A stretch of DNA of 35,684 bases from Candidatus Lustribacter telmatis (GTDB lineage Bacteria > Vulcanimicrobiota > Vulcanimicrobiia > Vulcanimicrobiales > Vulcanimicrobiaceae): positions 46,904-82,587 of the forward strand of contig PLRU01000020.1 of assembly GCA_003164045.1 (NCBI GenBank). The letters run 5' to 3'. Position numbers and translations under genes: made by a program. Each line of letters starts with the position of its first letter. The first letter of the stretch is position 1. Below, one piece after another: positions 22,425 to 31,553 of the stretch. The notes under the pieces were generated by a model. The model ran no database searches. It saw only the letters and a program-made list of their open reading frames with translations, and had not been told where the DNA came from.

Positions 22425-24545
22425 TTATACTCCGACCGGCTCGATCGAATCATCGGCGGTCGTTGAAATCTGGCCGATCGATTCAACCCGTAGGCCTGGT
22501 GCGATCTCGCTGTACGATAGAACGACGAGTGACGGCGCGGCGCGTTCGGTCAGGCGCTTGAGCGCGAGACGCGTTTGCGGGGACGTCAGCACGACCGGCT
22601 GAAGACCCGCTTGTTGCGCGTGCTGGATTTGTTTGGTGAGCGAACCGTAAATCTTCGCAACCGTATTTGGATCGAGCAAGGCATAGGCGTCTTCGCCGCG
22701 CCGTGCCGCTTCCCCCAATAACGTCTCGAGCCGCGGGTCAACTGTGATGACCGACAACAAGCCGTTTTCGGTGTATTCCGCCGAGATGTGGCGGGCCATC
22801 GACGCGCGCACGCGTTCGGTCAGGAAATCCACATCTTTGGATGCGCGAGCGCCGTCGGCGAGGTTTTCGAGGATCAGCAACAAGTTGCGAATCGGAATGC
22901 GCTCGCGCAACAGATTCTGCAAGACGCGCTGGATTTCGCCGACCGTGAGCAAGCCCGGTACGAGTTCGTCGACGACGACCGGGTAGTGCTGCTTGACGTT
23001 GTCGAGCAGCGCGGAGGTTTCTTGGCGGCCGAGCAGATCCGGCGCGTGCGTCTTGATCAGCTCGGTCAGATGCGTCGCGATGACGCTCGTCGGATCGATG
23101 ACGGTGTAACCGGCAAGTTCCGCGTCGCCGCGGCCGCTCTCCGGAATCCACAAGGCCGGCAAGTTGAACGCCGGCTCGACGGTCGGAATACCCTCGATGC
23201 CGTTGGTCGCCGTCCCGGGATTCATGGCAAGCAAACGGCTCACCATCACTTCGGCGCGCGCAACTTCGAGCCCGTAAATCTTGACGACGTACGTCGACGG
23301 CTTGAGCTGCAGGTTGTCGCGCACGCGAATCGGCGGCACGACGATCCCGAGTTCGCGCGCGGCGTGCCGGCGGATCATCGTGATGCGCTCGAGCAGATCG
23401 CCGCCCTGGCTGACGTCGACCAGCGGAATGAGGCCGAAGCCGATCTCGAGTTCCATCGGATCGTACGAAAGCAGCGGCACGACCGACTCGGCCGGTTTGA
23501 CGGCAGGCTGGTTCGTGGCACCGCCGGCGAGCGCGGCGGGCTTCGCGGCGGCCGCGGCGATTTGCCGGCGGCGCCGGAAGAATAGACCCGCGAGGCACGC
23601 GGCCATGAAGAACATCGGGATCGGCGGCAGCCCGAACAACCCGAAGAGGACGAGCAAGGCGGCCGCAATGGCGAGCGCGCGGGGTTCTTGCACGAGTTGG
23701 CTCGTCAGCTCTTCGCCGAACGACGACTCGGCAGCGGCGCGCGTGACGATGATACCGGTGGCGGTTGAAACCAGCAGCGCCGGAATCTGGGTGACGATAC
23801 CTTCACCAATCGTCAGCAAGGTGTACGTCTGCAACGCGGCAACGAGCGAGAGCCCTTGCTGCACGATGCCGATGACGAAGCCGCCGATGATGTTGACGAA
23901 GACGATGATCAAGGCCGCGATCGCATCGCCGCGCACGAACTTCGATGCACCGTCCATGGCGCCGTAGAAGTCGGCCGAGCGTTGGATGTCTTTGCGCCGC
24001 TGGCGCGCTTCGGCTTCGGTGATCAGGCCGGCGTTGAGGTCGGCATCGACGGCCAGCTGCTTACCGGGCATCGCGTCCAAGGTGAAACGAGCCGCGACTT
24101 CAGCCACGCGGCCGGCGCCGTTGGTGATGACGACGAACTGAATGACCACGAGGATCGCAAAGATGACGAGACCGACGGCGTAGTTACCGCCGACGACGAT
24201 GGCGCCGAACTGCTCGATGACTTGGCCCGCATAGCCGTGCAGCAAGATCGAACGCGTCGCGCTGATGTTGAGCGAGAGCCGGAAGAGCGTCACGATCAGG
24301 ATCAACGTCGGGAAGACGCTGAACGCGAGCGCGTTCTCCGTGTACAGCGAGGTCAGCATGATGACCAGCGCCATCGCGATGTTCAGCGAGAGCAGCACGT
24401 CGAGCACCCACGGCGCGACGGGCACGATCATCAGGACAACGAGAATAACCGCCGCACCGGCTACCCAAATCTGGGCGGTCGCGGCGATTCGTTCCCCGAT
24501 GGTCGGGGTTGGGGCCTTGGGGGCAGGGGACGCTACAGCGGCCAT
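22425..24545 (-). CDS. flhA: Flagellar export-gate protein FlhA
   Basis: The product has 706 residues, typical for FlhA. About eight membrane segments lie in the first 330 residues. The FHIPEP-family signature region is SADFYGAMDGASKFVRGDAI, in the loop between helices. The cytoplasmic part carries the conserved IRVRDNLQLKPSTYVVKIYG and NLLRERIPIRNLLLILE. FlhA forms the nonameric ring of the type III export gate and couples proton flow to substrate export. The ATG at 24545 follows flhB after a 62-base spacer, the largest gap in the export-gate run, which holds a sigma-28-like site. An open reading frame on the opposite strand is only a shadow. Confidence 0.97.
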   Translation of the reverse strand: MAAVASPAPKAPTPTIGERIAATAQIWVAGAAVILVVLMIVPVAPWVLDVLLSLNIAMALVIMLTSLYTENALAFSVFPTLILIVTLFRLSLNISATRSILLHGYAGQVIEQFGAIVVGGNYAVGLVIFAILVVIQFVVITNGAGRVAEVAARFTLDAMPGKQLAVDADLNAGLITEAEARQRRKDIQRSADFYGAMDGASKFVRGDAIAALIIVFVNIIGGFVIGIVQQGLSLVAALQTYTLLTIGEGIVTQIPALLVSTATGIIVTRAAAESSFGEELTSQLVQEPRALAIAAALLVLFGLFGLPPIPMFFMAACLAGLFFRRRRQIAAAAAKPAALAGGATNQPAVKPAESVVPLLSYDPMELEIGFGLIPLVDVSQGGDLLERITMIRRHAARELGIVVPPIRVRDNLQLKPSTYVVKIYGLEVARAEVMVSRLLAMNPGTATNGIEGIPTVEPAFNLPALWIPESGRGDAELAGYTVIDPTSVIATHLTELIKTHAPDLLGRQETSALLDNVKQHYPVVVDELVPGLLTVGEIQRVLQNLLRERIPIRNLLLILENLADGARASKDVDFLTERVRASMARHISAEYTENGLLSVITVDPRLETLLGEAARRGEDAYALLDPNTVAKIYGSLTKQIQHAQQAGLQPVVLTSPQTRLALKRLTERAAPSLVVLSYSEIAPGLRVESIGQISTTADDSIEPVGV

Positions 24546-24569
24546 GAGGTCACCGTCACTTCCCTAAAA

Positions 24570-24597
24570 GTATCGGCAGAACCGCCCTATGCCTATA
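24570..24597 (-). promoter_or_regulatory. Sigma-28/SigD-like promoter before flhA
   Basis: On the minus strand TATA (24597-24594) is followed, after 16 bases, by GCCGATAC (24577-24570). This is close to the flagellar sigma consensus TAAA-N15-GCCGATA(A/T). It sits in the flhB-flhA spacer, 24 bases before the ATG. Confidence 0.45.
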
Positions 24598-24607
24598 GCA
24601 GGACGTG

Positions 24608-25675
24608 TCACGCGATCGTGCGGTTTTTGAGCTTGTAGATGAACGCGATGACCTGGGCTACGGCCGCGTAGAGGTTGGGCGGCACCGGCGAGTCGAGCTC
24701 GACCTTGTCGTAGAGCGCGCGGGCCAGCGGCGGGTTTTCCATGATCGGCACGTTGTGCTCGCGGGCCAGCTCGCGGATGCGCCGGGCCATCAGGTCGGCG
24801 CCCTTGGCCGTAAGGACCGGCGCGTCCATCGTGATCTCGTCCCACTCGAGCGCCACCGCGAAGTGGGTCGGGTTCGTCACGACGACCGTGGCCCGGGGGA
24901 CGGCCGCCATCATGCGCTTGCGGGCGCTGGCCCGTTGGCGCTGTTTAACCGCCTGCCGCATTTCGGGATTGCCCTCTTGCTGGCGGTGTTCGTCTTTGAC
25001 CTCGGTCTTGGTCATCTTGAGCGACTGCGCCAGGCGGTAGCGTTCGTAGAAATAGTCGGCCATGCCGACGACGAAGAACAAGACGCCGAAGCGGATCCCG
25101 ATGCCGTAGGCCATGCCCTCGACGGACATCACGAGGTCGTAGGGCGAGGCGTGCGCGAGCGAATAGAACGTCGGGATCTGGTCGTGCAGCTGCATGAACA
25201 CGATCACGAAAACGACGGTGATTTTCGCCAGTTGTTTGCCCAGCTGCACCAGCGCCTGCACGGAAAAGAACATGCGCTTGAGGCCCGGTATCGGGTTGAG
25301 CACGCCGAACTTCGGCTGGATCTTCTTCGGTGCGAACAGGAAGCCGAACTGGAGTAAGTTCGCGACGATCGCGATCACCACGGCTCCGCCGAACGCGACG
25401 CCCATCAGTGCCACGTAGGCGGCAAACGAGCGAGCGAACAGTCCCCAGGTTGAACGGATGTTGACCGGCACGCGGCCGTTTGCGGTCTGGATCGCCACGG
25501 CGAACGAGTGCTCGGCCAGCTGGAACGTCGGCACGAACGTGAGATGCAGCGCGATGATGATGGTGAGGAAAATCAGCGAGCCGGCAACGTCGGGCGAGCG
25601 CGGAATCTGTCCGCGCTGGCGAGCCTCCCCTTGGCGTTTGGGGGTAGCCTTCTCTGTTTGTTCCGGGCGCGCCAT
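24608..25675 (-). CDS. flhB: Flagellar export-gate protein FlhB
   Basis: The product has 355 residues. The N-terminus ARPEQTEKATPKRQGEARQR has the typical 'EKTEKAT.KR...R..G...S.D' pattern. Four membrane segments follow, then a cytoplasmic domain with the self-cleavage site NPTH at 268-271. FlhB undergoes Asn-Pro cleavage there, which is needed for the switch from hook to filament export. The ATG at 25675 lies 3 bases after the fliR stop. The order fliR-flhB-flhA is the common one. Confidence 0.97.
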   Translation of the reverse strand: MARPEQTEKATPKRQGEARQRGQIPRSPDVAGSLIFLTIIIALHLTFVPTFQLAEHSFAVAIQTANGRVPVNIRSTWGLFARSFAAYVALMGVAFGGAVVIAIVANLLQFGFLFAPKKIQPKFGVLNPIPGLKRMFFSVQALVQLGKQLAKITVVFVIVFMQLHDQIPTFYSLAHASPYDLVMSVEGMAYGIGIRFGVLFFVVGMADYFYERYRLAQSLKMTKTEVKDEHRQQEGNPEMRQAVKQRQRASARKRMMAAVPRATVVVTNPTHFAVALEWDEITMDAPVLTAKGADLMARRIRELAREHNVPIMENPPLARALYDKVELDSPVPPNLYAAVAQVIAFIYKLKNRTIA

Positions 25676-25678
25676 CGT

Positions 25679-26473
25679 TTAGCCCGGAGTCCGCATCGCA
25701 CGGAGCACAGCGTCAAGTTCGCGGGGCGTCTCCGAAAATACTTGCGGCAGCACGTTTTCGAGCAGCGGCAGCGAGATGATCATCATGGTCAGGCCGATCA
25801 TGATCTGCAGCGGAAAACCGACCGCGAACACGTTGAGCTGCGGCGCCACCCGGGCCATCAGGGCCAGGCCCACATTGGTCAGGAACAGGGCGATGCCGAT
25901 CGGGCCGGCGATCTGAAAGACCATGTAAAATGCATGCGCGAAAAATGTCATGACGTCGGTCTCGAGGAGCGGCTGGATCGTGGCATACGGGAGCGGGACC
26001 AGGTTAAACGATCCGGCCAGGCCCTCGAAGAGCATGTGGTGGGCGTTCGAGGCGAGATAGATCAACGAACCGAGCGCCAGCTGAAATTCACCGAGGATGC
26101 TGACGTTCTGGCTAGTCAACGGGTTGATCACGTTCACGATCGAGAAGCCGACCTGGAGATCCATCATTTCACCGGCAAACTGAATGCCGACGAACACCAG
26201 AAACGCTACGAAGCCGAAGACGAAACCGACCAGAGCCTGCGAAAAAACGGCCGCCGTGAGCGGGCCGAGTCCGTTCAGCGGCGCGATCGGCGGCACGACG
26301 TGCCAAACGACGAACGTGATCGCAAGGCCCAGGCCAAAGCGCACGCGCACGTTGACTTCTGCCGACTGGAAGATCGGGATCATGAGCAAGATCACCGACA
26401 CCCGGACCAGGACGAGCACGAACGTCTCGAATTGCGCCTGGGTCAAACCAAAGAGGTTGACCGCTCCGCTCAT
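25679..26473 (-). CDS. fliR: Flagellar export-gate protein FliR
   Basis: The product has 264 residues with about six hydrophobic helices, beginning in the FliR manner (LTQAQFETFVLVLVRVSVIL). It contains the family region around FAGEMMDLQVGFSIVNVINP. FliR is one copy in the FliP5Q4R1 export channel in the inner membrane. The ATG overlaps the fliQ stop (ATGA), which indicates coupled translation. Confidence 0.95.
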   Translation of the reverse strand: MSGAVNLFGLTQAQFETFVLVLVRVSVILLMIPIFQSAEVNVRVRFGLGLAITFVVWHVVPPIAPLNGLGPLTAAVFSQALVGFVFGFVAFLVFVGIQFAGEMMDLQVGFSIVNVINPLTSQNVSILGEFQLALGSLIYLASNAHHMLFEGLAGSFNLVPLPYATIQPLLETDVMTFFAHAFYMVFQIAGPIGIALFLTNVGLALMARVAPQLNVFAVGFPLQIMIGLTMMIISLPLLENVLPQVFSETPRELDAVLRAMRTPG

Positions 26474-26739
26474 TTTACGTAGTCCGGTATATGGCTAAAG
26501 ACACGTGACATGAAATCCGTGAGCATCGCCAGCATGAACGGTCCGAAGAACAGAATGGCGAGCGCAACGACGACGATTTTCGGAATGAACGTCAGGGTCG
26601 GTTCTTGGATCTGCGTGGTCGCCTGAAAGATCGAGATCACGAGACCGGTTACCAGACCCAGAATAAGCGCGGGGCCGCAGACCAGCAGCGCTACGACGAT
26701 CGCATCGCGTCCGAGCGAAAGCGCTGCTGCGTACGTCAC
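26470..26739 (-). CDS. fliQ: Flagellar export-gate protein FliQ
   Basis: The product has 89 residues with two transmembrane helices joined by the conserved loop QATTQIQEPTLTFIPK. The start is a GTG at 26739, one base after the fliP stop; AAGG abuts it directly, so initiation is probably by coupling. FliQ forms four subunits of the FliPQR channel. Confidence 0.96.
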   Translation of the reverse strand: MTYAAALSLGRDAIVVALLVCGPALILGLVTGLVISIFQATTQIQEPTLTFIPKIVVVALAILFFGPFMLAMLTDFMSRVFSHIPDYVK

Positions 26740-26740
26740 C

Positions 26741-27532
26741 TTATTTAAAACTCGAGAACAAGGCGCTGACGGTGAGGTTCCAGCCGTCGACGAGTAGGAA
26801 GATCAGGATCTTGAACGGCAGCGAGATCAGCACCGGCGGGATCATCATCATGCCCATCGAGAGCAGCACCGAGGCCACGACCATGTCGATGACGATGAAC
26901 GGAATGTAGATCGCGAAGCCGATCTCGAACGCCGTCTTCAGTTCGCTGATCGTAAAGGCCGGGATCAGCAAGTAGGTCGGAACGTCGTCTTGCTTGGCCG
27001 GCCGCGGCTCTTTGGTCATCGCGTAGAACACCGCGATGTCTTTCTCGCGGGTTTGCCGGAACATGAAGGCGCGCAGCGGCTTCTGGGCGCGGTCGATCGC
27101 CACCGACTGCGAGATCTTCGCCCCGAGATACGGCTGCAACGCGTTCTTGTTGATGTCCTCGATCACCGGCGACATCACAAAAAACGTCAGAAACATCGCG
27201 AGTCCCAACAGCACTTGGTTGGGCGGGTTCGCCTGCGTGCCGAGCGCCGTGCGCACGAACGAGAGCACGACGATGATGCGCGTGAACGACGTCGTGAGCA
27301 CGAGCAGCGTCGGCGCCAGCGTCAGCACCGTCAGCAGCAAGAGGATCTGTAGCGAGAGCGCGACGTCGGAGGGTTTTGTCGCCGGCGTAATGCCGATATT
27401 CACGCGCGGAATCGGAATTGTCGGCGCCGTGGGTCCGGGGATCGTTTGCGCGAGCGCCGGCACGAGCGCCGCGAAGAGCACGAACAGCGCCGCGAGGCCG
27501 GCCAGTATCCAGGGTAGATTGCGGCGCGTCAT
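26741..27532 (-). CDS. fliP: Flagellar export-gate protein FliP
   Basis: The product has 263 residues. A cleavable signal peptide (about 1-29, WILAGLAALFVLFAALVPALA) is usual for FliP. The family signature is present: LTLAPTLLVLTTSFTRIIVV, FVRTALGTQANPPNQVLLGL and, near the C-terminus, VASVLLSMGMMMIPPVLISL. Five FliP subunits form most of the export pore. The ATG overlaps the fliO stop (ATGA). Confidence 0.97.
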   Translation of the reverse strand: MTRRNLPWILAGLAALFVLFAALVPALAQTIPGPTAPTIPIPRVNIGITPATKPSDVALSLQILLLLTVLTLAPTLLVLTTSFTRIIVVLSFVRTALGTQANPPNQVLLGLAMFLTFFVMSPVIEDINKNALQPYLGAKISQSVAIDRAQKPLRAFMFRQTREKDIAVFYAMTKEPRPAKQDDVPTYLLIPAFTISELKTAFEIGFAIYIPFIVIDMVVASVLLSMGMMMIPPVLISLPFKILIFLLVDGWNLTVSALFSSFK

Positions 27533-27882
27533 GATTTCCTGAAACGTGAGAACGGCCGCAGCAGCGTCTCGCGCTGCGCGAGTAGCGCGATGCGCTGCGA
27601 CTCGATGTATGGCTCGATCTCTTCCGCCGCGAGTTCGGAGAGCAGGTTGACGCCGGCCGAACCGCCGCCGACGAGAAAATACTTATCGCCGACGCGCACG
27701 ACGTGCACCGTGACGTTCTGCGCTAGCGCAGTCGACTCGATCGTCGAAACGAGCCGGCGCCCAAGATTTCCGGAGACGAGGCGGCCGCGCTGCACGGCCC
27801 GCCCAACGTAGATCATCCCGACCAGAATCAGCCCGATAAGGGCGAACGCCCAAATGACCTTTAGGACGAACGCGATATCCAT
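27529..27882 (-). CDS. fliO: FliO-like export-gate assembly protein
   Basis: The product has 117 residues. One N-terminal membrane helix (about 5-28, FVLKVIWAFALIGLILVGMI) is followed by a small cytoplasmic domain with ALAQNVTVHVVRVGDKYFLV, the FliO pattern. FliO helps FliP assemble into the export gate. Its place directly before fliP, with an ATGA overlap, supports the call; the family is weakly conserved in sequence. Confidence 0.85.
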   Translation of the reverse strand: MDIAFVLKVIWAFALIGLILVGMIYVGRAVQRGRLVSGNLGRRLVSTIESTALAQNVTVHVVRVGDKYFLVGGGSAGVNLLSELAAEEIEPYIESQRIALLAQRETLLRPFSRFRKS

Positions 27883-27891
27883 CGCGAACGT

Positions 27892-28848
27892 TTAAATTCG
27901 ATCGACGACGGGGTTGAGTTCGCTGATCTTCACCGCAAACTTGTCGTCGACTACAACGACTTCACCGCGGGCGATCAAGATGTTATTGACATACAGGTCG
28001 ATCGGTTCGGTCGAGAGCTTATCGAGCTCGAAAACGCTGCCCGGCACCATCGCGACGACTTCGCGCAGCGAGAGTTCCGTCTGACCGAGCACGGCCGAGA
28101 TCTCGAGCGGAACGTCGTGAACGAGGTCGAGGTTCGACTGACCGGGCGCCGCGGGGCGAATGCCGGTCGGCTGCATCGGGGCGAACTGCGCTGCTTGGCC
28201 CTCAGGCGTCGGGCGCTGACGGTTGGGTGAAACGGTGGCGGACGGCGGTCCGGCCATGGCGGCCGCCATCGCGGCGGCGGCGTCGGCCGAGGCCGACGAA
28301 CCGGACGACGAGGCCGCGGGGCTCACCTGCGGCTTGATGTCCATCTTAGTGAGCGAGAGCCCGTCGAAATCGATCGTCACCGACGACTGCAGCGAGTCAC
28401 CGACCGAGATCGGCGCGGTGAACGACGTGAACGGGGGGACCGGGAAACCGGCCGCGTCGTTGACGACTTCGGAATGAACGCCTTCGCTCGATGCGCCGGT
28501 CTCGGTAGCCAGCGCCTCACCCATTGCCGTCGCGATCTGGGCCACCGTCTCGGCAACGATCGAGAGCTGCATGGCATCCATCTCGGCGTCGTCGCCGGGA
28601 GTGCCGAGCATCATGGCAACGACGTTGCCGATATCGGCCTTGACGAAGCGTGTGACGAAGGACACACCGGTCGAAGGCACGCGCGTGAGCGTGGCCACGA
28701 CGTCCGGTTCGACCTTGATCGATCCGTCGGCGCTGTCCATCGAAGGGGAACCCGCCGTAGCGGCGATTCCGGCCAGCGTGGAAAACGCACCGGTCGCCGC
28801 GGCGAACATCGCCACGGCAAGCGGCTGCAACGAGTCTTTCTGTGCCAA
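27892..28848 (-). CDS. fliY: Flagellar switch protein FliY (CheC-like N-terminus, FliN C-terminus)
   Basis: The product has 318 residues. The first 130 or so resemble half of a CheC-type domain (SFVTRFVKADIGNVVAMMLG; MQLSIVAETVAQIATAMGEA). A Ser/Ala/Pro linker (about 180-220) follows. The last 80 residues are a FliN/SpoA domain (LEISAVLGQTELSLREVVAM; LYVNNILIARGEVVVVDDKF). In the rotor the FliN part forms the C-ring base. The CheC phosphatase pattern E-x2-N reads E-x2-Q here and the second copy is absent, so CheY-P phosphatase activity is doubtful. The start is TTG at 28848: GAGGAG lies 5 bases upstream and overlaps the fliM stop. Confidence 0.88.
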   Translation of the reverse strand: MAQKDSLQPLAVAMFAAATGAFSTLAGIAATAGSPSMDSADGSIKVEPDVVATLTRVPSTGVSFVTRFVKADIGNVVAMMLGTPGDDAEMDAMQLSIVAETVAQIATAMGEALATETGASSEGVHSEVVNDAAGFPVPPFTSFTAPISVGDSLQSSVTIDFDGLSLTKMDIKPQVSPAASSSGSSASADAAAAMAAAMAGPPSATVSPNRQRPTPEGQAAQFAPMQPTGIRPAAPGQSNLDLVHDVPLEISAVLGQTELSLREVVAMVPGSVFELDKLSTEPIDLYVNNILIARGEVVVVDDKFAVKISELNPVVDRI

Positions 28849-28850
28849 AA

Positions 28851-29837
28851 CTACTCCTCGTCCTCGACGACTGACGCGATCTGCACCGCTACGCGGTCTT
28901 TGTTCACGCCCGGATAGACGCGATACTTCTCGCGATCGTTCACGGTCATCAACAACGGCTCGTTCACCGGTTTATCGAAGAGCACCACGTCACCGACCTG
29001 AAGCGTAACCAAGTCGCGCAGGGAGACGATGGTCCGTCCCAGCTCGACTTCCATGTTAACGCCCGCGCGCTCGACGTTGCGCGCCAACTGCAGAATATCT
29101 TCTTCCGTCATGCCGCGGCCGGCCACCACCGACGGCGACCATTGGTAGTCGGCGAGCTGCGTACCGATCGACTGCAGCACGGAGTAGGGCAGCGCGAAGT
29201 TCATGACGCCGGCGATGTCGCCGATCTTCAGCTCGCAGGAGACGAAGGCCACGATCTGATCGAGCGGGATGATGCGCGGGATAAATTGCGGGTTCGAGTC
29301 GAGCGCTTCGATCTTCAGCGAGAGCGTCAGCAAGTAGTTCCAGGCTTCGCGGTAGCTATTGAGCATGCGGGCCATGAAGCGCTGCATGAGCGTACGCTCG
29401 ATGTCGGAGAGGTCGCGCAGCTTGGTCGGATACCAGCCGGGCCCGCCGAGGAGACGATCGAGGATCGAGAACGCGAGGTTGAGGTCGACTTGGACGATGC
29501 CCGAGCCGGCCAGCGGATCCATCGAGAAGATCGAGAGGATCGACGGGATGCCGATCGAGGCGATGAAGTCGCCGTAGGAAATCTGCTCGATCGAGACGAT
29601 CGTGGCCTCGACGCGGGTGCGCAAATACACCGAGAGCGAGTTGTTGAGCAGCCGGGTGAAGTTATCGTGAAGCGTCCGCAGCGTTTGCAGCTGGTTGGAC
29701 TGGAACTTCTCGAGCCGCTTGTTGAAGCGGAAGTCGAACGACTTGACCTTGCGGCCTTCGAGCGAGGACTGATCGGCGTCCGGCGAAGAGAGCTGATTGA
29801 CGAGCGCGTCGATCTCTTCTTGGGAGAGCATGGACAT
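28851..29837 (-). CDS. fliM: Flagellar motor switch protein FliM
   Basis: The product has 328 residues. The N-terminal LSQEEIDALVNQLSS is the motif that binds phosphorylated CheY. The middle domain has IGIPSILSIFSMDPLAGSGI and the conserved GGPG of LLGGPGWYP, and the C-terminal SpoA domain has VELGRTIVSLRDLVTLQVGD. FliM links FliG to the FliN/FliY ring and receives the chemotaxis signal. Start at 29837; a second Met two codons on is possible. It begins 3 bases after the motB stop and ends 2 bases before fliY. Confidence 0.97.
   Translation of the reverse strand: MSMLSQEEIDALVNQLSSPDADQSSLEGRKVKSFDFRFNKRLEKFQSNQLQTLRTLHDNFTRLLNNSLSVYLRTRVEATIVSIEQISYGDFIASIGIPSILSIFSMDPLAGSGIVQVDLNLAFSILDRLLGGPGWYPTKLRDLSDIERTLMQRFMARMLNSYREAWNYLLTLSLKIEALDSNPQFIPRIIPLDQIVAFVSCELKIGDIAGVMNFALPYSVLQSIGTQLADYQWSPSVVAGRGMTEEDILQLARNVERAGVNMEVELGRTIVSLRDLVTLQVGDVVLFDKPVNEPLLMTVNDREKYRVYPGVNKDRVAVQIASVVEDEE
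28854..28859 (-). promoter_or_regulatory. Ribosome-binding site that fixes the fliY TTG start
   Basis: GAGGAG on the minus strand encodes the last two residues of FliM and sits 5 bases before TTG at 28848-28846. No other start codon has such a site nearby. Confidence 0.7.
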
Positions 29838-29840
29838 CGG

Positions 29841-30608
29841 TTAGTTTCCCCCGGCCAGGGCTGCGGCTTCGGCAGCGGCTTGCGCGTTGGTGGCTGCATC
29901 GGTATCGAGAATCACCACATCGACGCGGCGGTTGGCCGCGCGGTGCGCATCGGTATCGTTCGGAAATTTCGGCCGGTATTCGCCGTAGCCGAGCGCCGAG
30001 ATGCGGCGCGCGGCCAGGCCGTCGTCTTCGACGAAGTAGCGTGCGACGCCGGTGGCGCGAGCAGCCGAGAGTTCCCAGTTGCTGGGGAATTGGGCGTTCT
30101 GGATCGGCACGTTATCGGTGTTTCCCTCGACGCGGACCTCGTTCGGGCGCGTCTTCAACTGCCGGTACACTTCGTTGAGAATTTTCTTGGTGCCGTCTTT
30201 AAGATCGGCCTTACCGCTATCGAAGAGCTGCTTGTCGCTCAGGAGCGTGATGACGAGTTCGCGTTTCTTCCCGTCGCGCGTGATCTTCGTCTGAACCTGC
30301 TTCTGCAGGTTGTTGCTCTGAACGAACGATTGCAGTTGCGCCTGCATCGCCTGCAGGTCGTCTTTGGTCGCGGACGTCGTCATGCCGTTGGGCGGGTTGT
30401 TGATCGCGTCTTGGCTGTTGAAGCCGCCGCCGAGATCGCGCACCAAACGCTGCAGCTTGACTTTGTTGATCGTCGAGATCGAGAACAAGATGATGAACAG
30501 CGCGAGCAGCAGCGTGATCATGTCAGCGTAGGTCAGGAGCCAGCGCATCATGCCGGCCGACTCCATGGCCTCCTGTTTACCGCCGCCGAGGCGCCGTGAG
30601 AGTGCCAA
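29841..30608 (-). CDS. motB: Flagellar stator protein MotB
   Basis: The product has 255 residues. A basic N-terminus is followed by one membrane helix whose proton-carrying Asp is Asp29 (LLTYADMITLLLALFIILFS). The periplasmic OmpA-like domain (about 160-245) has VEGNTDNVPIQNAQFPSNWE, LSAARATGVARYF and ANRRVDVVIL and holds the stator to peptidoglycan. The start is TTG at 30608, 3 bases after motA; an ATG at 30566 has AGGAGG only 2 bases away, too close, and would remove the basic N-terminus. It pairs with motA. Confidence 0.95.
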   Translation of the reverse strand: MALSRRLGGGKQEAMESAGMMRWLLTYADMITLLLALFIILFSISTINKVKLQRLVRDLGGGFNSQDAINNPPNGMTTSATKDDLQAMQAQLQSFVQSNNLQKQVQTKITRDGKKRELVITLLSDKQLFDSGKADLKDGTKKILNEVYRQLKTRPNEVRVEGNTDNVPIQNAQFPSNWELSAARATGVARYFVEDDGLAARRISALGYGEYRPKFPNDTDAHRAANRRVDVVILDTDAATNAQAAAEAAALAGGN

Positions 30609-30611
30609 GGG

Positions 30612-31442
30612 TTAGGTTCCCGCCATCGAGGGTTCGCCGACCGTGCCGCCCTCTTCGACTTCGGTCTCGCGCTCGTTGGGATCGAGGAAGGCGTGCAGTT
30701 TCTCTTCGAGCAGACGCGGGTTGTCGCCGGCCTGAATCGAGAGGATGCCTTCGATCATGATCTCGCGCAGCAGCAAGAGCTGCCCGTTGCGTTCCTTGAC
30801 TTTCGCACCGAGCGGGAGCCACAGCAAGTTCGCGAGCGAAATGCCGAAGAACGTCGCGACGAACGCTTGCGCCGTTGCGATACCGATCTTACCGGTGACG
30901 TTGCCGCCGGCGGTGTCGCCGAGGCCCTTCAACATCGCGATCAGTCCGAGCACGGTTCCGATGATGCCGAGCGTCGGCGAGAAACCGCCCATCGTCATGA
31001 GAACCGCTTCCGCTTTCGCGTTACGTTCTTGCACGAAGAGGACTTCGGTTTCCAAAATCTTGCGGATGATGTCAGCGTCGCGGCCGTCGATCACGAGCTG
31101 AATGCCCTTGCGCATGAACTCGTCGTCGAGTTCCGCGGCCTCGTTCTCGAGCGCGAGCAAACCCTCGCGGCGCGCCTTCTCAGCGAACGTCACTAAATTT
31201 GCGATGATCTCGTGCTCGTGATACTGCGGCTCGGTGAACGCCATCGCGAACCCCGTCCGAAGGCCGCGCACGAACGTCTTCATCGGGAACGAAATCATCG
31301 TCGCCGCGATGGTACCGCCGAAGACTAAAATAAACGCTTCATAGCGTTTGAACAGGATCGACACGTCCACGTCCCCGATGTACGCCGAAATGGCAATCGA
31401 GAAAAGGGCGAGTACGATACCAATGACGGTCGCTAAATCCAA
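30612..31442 (-). CDS. motA: Flagellar stator protein MotA
   Basis: The product has 276 residues with four membrane helices, starting MDLATVIGIVLALFSIAISA. The large cytoplasmic loop contains RREGLLALENEAAELDDEFM and GIQLVIDGRD. Helices 3 and 4 follow in TMGGFSPTLGIIGTVLGLIA, with the conserved Pro, and ATAQAFVATFFGISLANLLW. With MotB it forms the proton channel that drives rotation. The start is TTG at 31442, with AGAGGA 8 bases upstream. A SigD-like promoter lies about 40 bases before it. Confidence 0.96.
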   Translation of the reverse strand: MDLATVIGIVLALFSIAISAYIGDVDVSILFKRYEAFILVFGGTIAATMISFPMKTFVRGLRTGFAMAFTEPQYHEHEIIANLVTFAEKARREGLLALENEAAELDDEFMRKGIQLVIDGRDADIIRKILETEVLFVQERNAKAEAVLMTMGGFSPTLGIIGTVLGLIAMLKGLGDTAGGNVTGKIGIATAQAFVATFFGISLANLLWLPLGAKVKERNGQLLLLREIMIEGILSIQAGDNPRLLEEKLHAFLDPNERETEVEEGGTVGEPSMAGT

Positions 31443-31480
31443 CGGACGGTTCCTCTAACGGGTAACGCGCTACTCACCGT

Positions 31481-31508
31481 ATATCGGCGAACCTAGCCGT
31501 CGACATTA
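31481..31508 (-). promoter_or_regulatory. Sigma-28/SigD-like promoter before motA
   Basis: On the minus strand TAAT (31508-31505), a 16-base spacer, then GCCGATAT (31488-31481). The -10 box equals the SigD-type consensus and the -35 box differs from TAAA at one base. It lies in the 105-base gap between flbD and motA, the expected place for a late motility promoter. Confidence 0.6.
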
Positions 31509-31553
31509 CGGTAAACAGTGAAGGGCCCGGTTGACTTGTACGCCGTGCTTGTC

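Noticed and set aside
28620-28640. Another GCCGATAT sigma-28-like box
   Set aside because: It lies inside the fliY coding region and has no TAAA-like box at the right spacing.
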